From: an uncultured Coriobacteriaceae bacterium | GTDB taxonomy: Bacteria; Actinomycetota; Coriobacteriia; Coriobacteriales; Atopobiaceae | Assembly (NCBI GenBank): GCA_902795065.1 | Contig: CADBJR010000002.1 | Coordinates: forward strand, 1 to 64,000 | Length of the DNA: 64,000 nucleotides | Reading direction: 5' to 3' | Part shown: piece by piece, positions 59,002-64,000 of the stretch | Numbering within the stretch: the stretch's first letter is position 1 | How the letters are laid out: every line of letters begins with the position of its first letter | Notes under the pieces: generated by a model | The model's database searches: none | Told to the model about the DNA's origin: nothing | What the model saw: the letters and a program-made list of their open reading frames with translations, nothing else | Made by a program: the position numbers and the translations under genes

Positions 59002-62000
59002 ATCGCGCGGCATCGCATCGCTGGGAGCTCCTCGAGCAGCGTCCCGATGTCGAGGTAAGGCTCAAGCGCGAGCTGGGCGTCTCGTCGCTTGTCGCACGCG
59101 TCCTTGCGGCACGCGGCATCTGCGATACCGATCAGGCGCGCGCATTCCTGAGTCCCTCGCTCGACCGCGACTGGGCAGACCCCCTCGACATACCCGGCAT
59201 GGCTGTGGCGGCAGACCGGATCGAGCGGGCCGTCAACGCTCATGAGACGATCGCCGTCTTCGGGGATTTCGACGTTGACGGCATGAGCTCCACCTGCCTG
59301 CTCACCCTCGGCCTGCGCGAGCTCGGCGGCGTCGCCATGCCCTACATCCCGTACCGTTTCGGCGAGGGCTACGGCCTCTCCGAGGACGCCCTCAACCGCG
59401 TCATCGACGACTGCGCGCCCGACCTCGTCATCACGGTCGACAACGGCATCGCCGCCGCCGTCGAGGTCGAGTGGCTGCGCTCGCAGGGTGTGGACGTCGT
59501 CATCACCGACCACCACGAGCCCGGCGATCTCGTTCCCGTCGGCGTCCCCGTCACCGACCCCAAGCTCATCGAGGGCGGTCCGTCGCGCGAGCTCGCCGGC
59601 GCGGGCGTCGCCCTGAAGCTCGTCCATGAACTGGGCAGGCGCTTCGGCAAACCCGATCTCTGGCGCCGCTACATCGATGTCGCGACCCTGGGAACGCTCT
59701 CCGACATGATGCTCCTCACGCCCGAGAACCGCGCGCTCGTCGCCGAGGGCATCGCCGCCATGCGCCGCACCACGCGTCCGGGCATCGTCGCGCTCGCCGC
59801 GACCTCCGGCATCGATCTCGCCGAGGTCACGGCGGACTCCCTTCCCTTCAGCATCATCCCGCGCCTCAACGCCGCAGGTCGCATGGGCACCACCGATGTG
59901 GCCTTCGACCTGCTCTTCACCGACGATCCCGCCGAGGCGGCCGTGCTCGCGGGCAAGCTCGAGCAGATCAACTCCGAGCGCCGCGAGATCGAATCGGTCC
60001 TCTCCGATGAGGCGCTCGCCAAGGTCGAGCGGAGCTACACGGGCGGGCGCTGCGTCGTCGTGGGCGGTGCGGGCTGGCACGAGGGCGTCAAGGGCATCGT
60101 CGCGAGCCGCATCGTCAACCGCTACCACGTGCCGGCGCTGCTGTTCACCATCTCCGACGGCATTGCCCGCGGCAGCGGCCGCTCCGTAGGCAGCGTCGAC
60201 CTGTTCCATGCCGTCGAGGAGTGCTCGGACGTGCTCGTCAGATTCGGCGGCCATTCGGGAGCCGTGGGCGTCACGGTCGAGGAGTCGCGCCTCGACGAGT
60301 TCAGGAGCCGCCTCGAGGCGGTGCTCGCCGACCTTCCCGAAGAGCAGTTCGTCGACAAGGGCGAGGTCACGGCGATCGTCACGCTCGATGAGCTCACGGT
60401 CGACGCGATCGCGTCGCTCGAGATGCTCCAACCGTTCGGCCAGGGCAACAAGAAGCCCCTGTTCGCCGTGCGCGGTGCGGGTATGTCAAACCGTTCGTGC
60501 GTGGGCGCCGACGGCACGCATCTGCGTTTCACGGCGACCGACGGCGCTGCGACCGTTCCGGCGATCATGTTCCGCGCGCCCGATATCGGCCGGCTCAGCG
60601 CCTGCGATGGCGCGTGCGACATCGTCTTCGATGCGATCAACGAGACCTGGCAGGGCCGCACCAAGCCCAAGCTCATGGTGCGCGACGTCCTTATCAACGA
60701 GGATGGGTCGCAGCTTCCGGCGGGCCCCGTCATCCGCCCCATCTCCGATGAGCTCTTCGAGAGGGCTTCCGAGATCCTGGCGCGCGACGAATACTCGTCC
60801 ATCGCCGACGAGCGCAGCTTCCGCACGAAGGCCGTCGGCGTCACCTTCGAGGGCAGGCAGGACATCGCAGGCACCCTTGCGGAGGGTGCGGAGCTCTCGG
60901 TGGTCCGCCAGCCGGACAATCCGTACGATCCGTGCGCCATGGCCCTCATGACCGCCGACGGTGCCCAGATCGGGTTCCTGCGCCGGCAGATCGCCCGCGT
61001 GCTCGCGCCGCTCGCCGACGTCGGCGTGCGCTATGGCGCGCATGTCCTGCAGGTCACGGGCGGGGACGGCCGCTCGTGGGGCGTGAATATCGAGGTCGAG
61101 CGCCTCGACGTCGAGGACGCCGCCTGCGCGGACGCAACCGAGTCACGCGAGCTGCGCCGCCGCCTCTCCGCGCTTCCCGCATCCCAGCTCGTCGACGAGC
61201 TGCGCAGGCGCATGATCGGCGAGAACATCCTCCTGCCCGCTCAGGCCGCGACGCTCGATCTGCTCGGGAGGGGGAGGAGCAGCCTCTGCGTCATGGCGAC
61301 CGGCCGTGGAAAGTCGCTCATCTTCCATCTCCACGCGGCGCGGACGGCCCTTCTCATGGGCAAGGCGAGCATCTTCGTCTATCCGCTGCGCGCTCTCGTG
61401 GCCGACCAGTCCTTCCATCTCGCGGAATCGTTCGGCGAGATCGGCGTCTCCGTCTCGGTGCTCACGGGCGAGACATCTTCCGACGAGCGTGACGAGGTCT
61501 TCGCAGCGCTTGCGGATGGTTCGGCCGATATCATCCTGACCACACCCGAATTCCTCGCCATCCACCGCGACCGCTTCGCCGAGTCGGGGCGCGTGGGATT
61601 CATCGTGATCGACGAGGCGCACCATGCCGGCCTCTCGAAATCGGGCAACCGCAGTGCATACGGGAGCCTTCCCGAGGTGCGTGCCGCCCTCGGCGAACCC
61701 ACCATCCTCGCAGTGACCGCAACCGCAGCTGATGAGGTGGCATCCGAGATCTGCCGCCTCGCCGGCATCGCGCACGATGCCGTCGTGGTCGACCGCGCCG
61801 TGCGCGACAACCTGCGCATCGTCGATCTCCGCAACACGAAGGACCGCGAATCCCATCTGGTCGAGACCGTATCGGGCGGAGGCAAGTGCGTCGTCTATGT
61901 GAACTCGCGCGAGCAGTCCGTCTCCCTCGCACGCATGCTCCGCCGCAGGATCGGCGCCATCGGCCAGTCGATCGCCTTCTACAACGCGGGCCTCACCCGC

Positions 62001-62660
62001 GATGAGCGCACCCGCGTCGAGCGGGCGTTCCGCACGGGGGAGCTGTCGTGCATCGTCTCGACGAGCGCGTTCGGCGAAGGCGTCAATGTTCCCGACATCG
62101 CCCATGTCGTGCTCTACCATATGCCGTTCGGCAGCATCGAGTTCAACCAGATGAGCGGCCGGGCGGGACGAAACGGCGCGGAGGCCAAGGTGCATCTGCT
62201 GTTCGGCAGCCACGATACCATGATCAACGAGCGCATCGTTGAGGGCTCCGCACCCAGCCGCGACGACCTCTCGGCGCTCTACCGAGCCCTCATGACGCTC
62301 TCCAAGCGCTGCTCCGCGGAAGGCGAGGGGAGCTTTTGCGAGACCAACGCCGCCATCGCAGATCTCGCACGCTCCATCGACCAGCGCTGCCGCCTTGACG
62401 AGCATGCCGTTTCCTGCGGAATTGCTATCTTCCGCGAACTCGGCTTCCTCACGACGTCGGGGTTCAGCTCGGCACGGCGCATAGAGATGGTAGAATCACC
62501 AATGCGTATGGACCTCAACTCCTCGATCCGCTACCTCGAGGGTCTCAAGGCACGCGAGGAGTTCAACGCGTTCTCCGCGTGGGCGCTCTCGGCTTCTGCC
62601 GACGAGATGCTCGCGCGTATCAACCGGCCCATCACGCCCTCGTTCGGCATCGTGGTCTAG
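58998..62660 (+). CDS. recJ: RecJ exonuclease fused to a HIRAN domain and a RecQ-like helicase
   Basis: A 1220-residue fusion. The DHH/RecJ nuclease has DFDVDG near 90, DNGIAAAVEV, TDHHEPGDL near 170, and the DHHA1 signature FGGHSGAVGV near 417, then an OB-like domain. Residues about 611-702 match HIRAN (AVGVTFEGRQDIAGTL ... GFLRRQIARVLAPL). The C-terminal half is a RecQ-like helicase: Walker A MATGRGKS near 765, DEAH in VIDEAHH near 872, VTATA, and motif VI QMSGRAGRNG near 1052. The GTG at 58998 follows GGGGAGG. It should unwind and resect DNA ends in recombination repair. Single long frame, no sign of frameshift. Confidence 0.9.
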   Translation: MNRAASHRWELLEQRPDVEVRLKRELGVSSLVARVLAARGICDTDQARAFLSPSLDRDWADPLDIPGMAVAADRIERAVNAHETIAVFGDFDVDGMSSTCLLTLGLRELGGVAMPYIPYRFGEGYGLSEDALNRVIDDCAPDLVITVDNGIAAAVEVEWLRSQGVDVVITDHHEPGDLVPVGVPVTDPKLIEGGPSRELAGAGVALKLVHELGRRFGKPDLWRRYIDVATLGTLSDMMLLTPENRALVAEGIAAMRRTTRPGIVALAATSGIDLAEVTADSLPFSIIPRLNAAGRMGTTDVAFDLLFTDDPAEAAVLAGKLEQINSERREIESVLSDEALAKVERSYTGGRCVVVGGAGWHEGVKGIVASRIVNRYHVPALLFTISDGIARGSGRSVGSVDLFHAVEECSDVLVRFGGHSGAVGVTVEESRLDEFRSRLEAVLADLPEEQFVDKGEVTAIVTLDELTVDAIASLEMLQPFGQGNKKPLFAVRGAGMSNRSCVGADGTHLRFTATDGAATVPAIMFRAPDIGRLSACDGACDIVFDAINETWQGRTKPKLMVRDVLINEDGSQLPAGPVIRPISDELFERASEILARDEYSSIADERSFRTKAVGVTFEGRQDIAGTLAEGAELSVVRQPDNPYDPCAMALMTADGAQIGFLRRQIARVLAPLADVGVRYGAHVLQVTGGDGRSWGVNIEVERLDVEDAACADATESRELRRRLSALPASQLVDELRRRMIGENILLPAQAATLDLLGRGRSSLCVMATGRGKSLIFHLHAARTALLMGKASIFVYPLRALVADQSFHLAESFGEIGVSVSVLTGETSSDERDEVFAALADGSADIILTTPEFLAIHRDRFAESGRVGFIVIDEAHHAGLSKSGNRSAYGSLPEVRAALGEPTILAVTATAADEVASEICRLAGIAHDAVVVDRAVRDNLRIVDLRNTKDRESHLVETVSGGGKCVVYVNSREQSVSLARMLRRRIGAIGQSIAFYNAGLTRDERTRVERAFRTGELSCIVSTSAFGEGVNVPDIAHVVLYHMPFGSIEFNQMSGRAGRNGAEAKVHLLFGSHDTMINERIVEGSAPSRDDLSALYRALMTLSKRCSAEGEGSFCETNAAIADLARSIDQRCRLDEHAVSCGIAIFRELGFLTTSGFSSARRIEMVESPMRMDLNSSIRYLEGLKAREEFNAFSAWALSASADEMLARINRPITPSFGIVV

Positions 62661-62673
62661 GGGGAGACCGCCA

Positions 62674-64000
62674 TGGACAAGCAGCCCGATCAAGCCGAGG
62701 CTCAGGCGAAGAGCATCCCCGAGGCGGTCAACTGGCGCCTGCTCGAGGAGGCATGCGCCTCCTATTTTGATGCGGATGAGATGGACCTCATCCGCCATGC
62801 CTACAGCTTCGCCTCCGATTACCACAAGGATCAGAGGCGCCGCAGCGGCGAGCCCTACATCAACCATCCCGTCGAGGTCGCCCTCATCCTCGCGAGCGAC
62901 CTCCACATGGATGCGGACAGCATCGCGGCGGCGCTGCTCCATGATACGGTCGAGGATACCGAGGCCTCGCTCGACGAGCTCACGGAGCGCTTCGGCACCG
63001 ATGTCGCGGAGCTCGTCGACGGCGTCACCAAGCTCACCAACATCGAGGTCTCGTCGATGGACGAGCGCCAGGCGCTCAACCTGCGCAAGATGTTCCTCGC
63101 CATGTCCAAGGACATCCGCGTGGTCATCATCAAGCTTGCCGACCGCCTGCACAACATGCGCACGCTCGCCGCGCTCAAGCCCGAGCGCAGGCTCTTCAAG
63201 GCACGCGAGACCATGGATGTGTATGCGCCGCTCGCCGACCGTCTGGGCATGTCGAACGTCAAGTGGGAGCTCGAGGACCTCGCGTTCTTCTGGCTGCTTC
63301 CCGAGGAGTACGAGCGCATCGCCCGCATGGTCCAGGACAGCCGCGCGCAACGTGAGGCCGATACCGAGGGGGCCATCAAGACGCTCGACGACGAGCTCAA
63401 GAGCGTGGGGCTTACGGGGTACCGCATCATCGGGCGCCCCAAGCACCTCTGGTCGATCTACCAGAAGATGACGCGGAAGGGCCGCGAGTTCTCCGATATC
63501 TACGACCTCATCGCCCTGCGCGTGATCACCTCCACGGTGGGCGACTGCTATTCCACGCTCGGTGCGGTCCACGCGCTCTGGCACCCGCTGCCCGGGCGCT
63601 TCAAGGACTACATCGCCACGCCGAAGGCCAACCTCTACCAATCGCTGCACACCACCGTCATCGGCCCCGACGGACGTCCCATCGAGATCCAGATCCGCAC
63701 CCAGGAGATGCACGAGGCGTCCGAGTACGGCATTGCCGCCCACTGGCTCTACAAGAAGGACGGCAACTCGCGCGGCAAGATGAGCGAGGAGGACAAGAGC
63801 GTCGACTCCACGATCCGCTGGGTTCGCCAGAGCCTCAACTGGGCCGTGGAGGACGATATCGAGGATGCGCACGAGTATCTCGACGACCTCAAGGTCGACC
63901 TCTTCGAGCATGAGATCTTCGTGTTCACTCCCAAGGGCGAGGTGCTGAGCCTGCGCCGCGACTCAACGCCTCTCGATTTCGCCTACGCGGTCCACACCCA
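62674..64000 (+). CDS. rel: Bifunctional (p)ppGpp synthetase/hydrolase, partial
   Basis: The gene runs off the window end; 442 codons are seen. An HD hydrolase domain (residues about 45-200) keeps the metal site LLHDTVEDT and IKLADRLHNMRT. The synthetase follows (about 240-350): RPKHLWSIYQKM, FSDIYDLIALRVI, KDYIATPKANLYQSLHTTV and EIQIRTQEMHEASEYGIAAHW. A TGS domain begins with FVFTPKGEVLSLRRDSTPLDFAYAVHT. Both active sites look intact, so it both makes and breaks the alarmone. It starts 13 bases after recJ with GGGGGAG, in the same transcript. Confidence 0.95.

Overview
This window is a GC-rich (mid-60s % by eye) bacterial chromosome segment, almost fully coding, in short operons on both strands. 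Gene content and style point to a gut Coriobacteriia member, most likely Collinsella or a close relative: a K+-dependent-type membrane pyrophosphatase, Gram-positive-type GalT, a solitary CarD-like regulator, QueH, and extended -10 promoters. This taxonomic call is inference. There is no prophage, integrase, transposase or CRISPR array.

Layout. 1-6.5 kb: frameshifted cyclophilin lipoprotein, acylphosphatase, tRNA-Phe, PhzF-like protein, TetR, CarD-like regulator, citrate synthase, HAD phosphatase, ArgR. 6.6-11.3 kb: a membrane-anchored C39-like protein whose expected catalytic Cys is Ser, then argJ-argB-argD. 11.3-21.2 kb: UMF1-type permease, zinc-dependent phospholipase C-like protein, DXS-like enzyme, metallophosphatase, a hypoxanthine/uracil-DNA glycosylase, an SGNH-GNAT fusion, a dGTPase-like HD protein and two paralogous small membrane proteins. 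21.2-30.6 kb: CLC channel, a 38-bp-arm palindrome with a 16-bp tandem array, a GT-B-like gene divergent from a TetR-controlled operon (tetR, GPH permease, GH36 alpha-galactosidase, galK, galT). The operon imports alpha-galactosides, hydrolyses them and feeds galactose into the Leloir pathway; twin 17-bp palindromes lie between the divergent units.

30.5-34.8 kb is the accessory island and the most interesting part. A ~335-bp direct repeat, starting in the last 19 codons of galT and carrying two 42-bp palindromes per copy, brackets two AT-richer genes: a secreted protein and a five-helix membrane protein with an N-terminal XRE DNA-binding domain. The two share a C-terminal domain of about 64 residues that is predicted to lie outside the cell in both. 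A shorter XRE-membrane paralogue without this domain lies inverted just beyond the second repeat copy. I propose a secreted-ligand/membrane-repressor signalling or immunity pair.

35-50.2 kb, mostly minus strand: membrane pyrophosphatase, a GNAT-SLOG fusion, a SpoIIE-type phosphatase, a PHP phosphatase, a MarR-regulated heterodimeric ABC exporter, a lipoprotein frameshifted by a 19-bp tandem duplication, an alpha/beta hydrolase and a MetRS-like class I tRNA ligase without KMSKS. 50.2-64 kb: class II aldolase, glutaredoxin, queH and queA, PfkB kinase, Pr6Pr-like membrane protein, tail-anchored coiled-coil protein, HPr, HAD phosphatase, tgt (the third queuosine gene), a 1220-residue RecJ-HIRAN-RecQ-like fusion, and the start of a bifunctional Rel (p)ppGpp enzyme cut by the window end.
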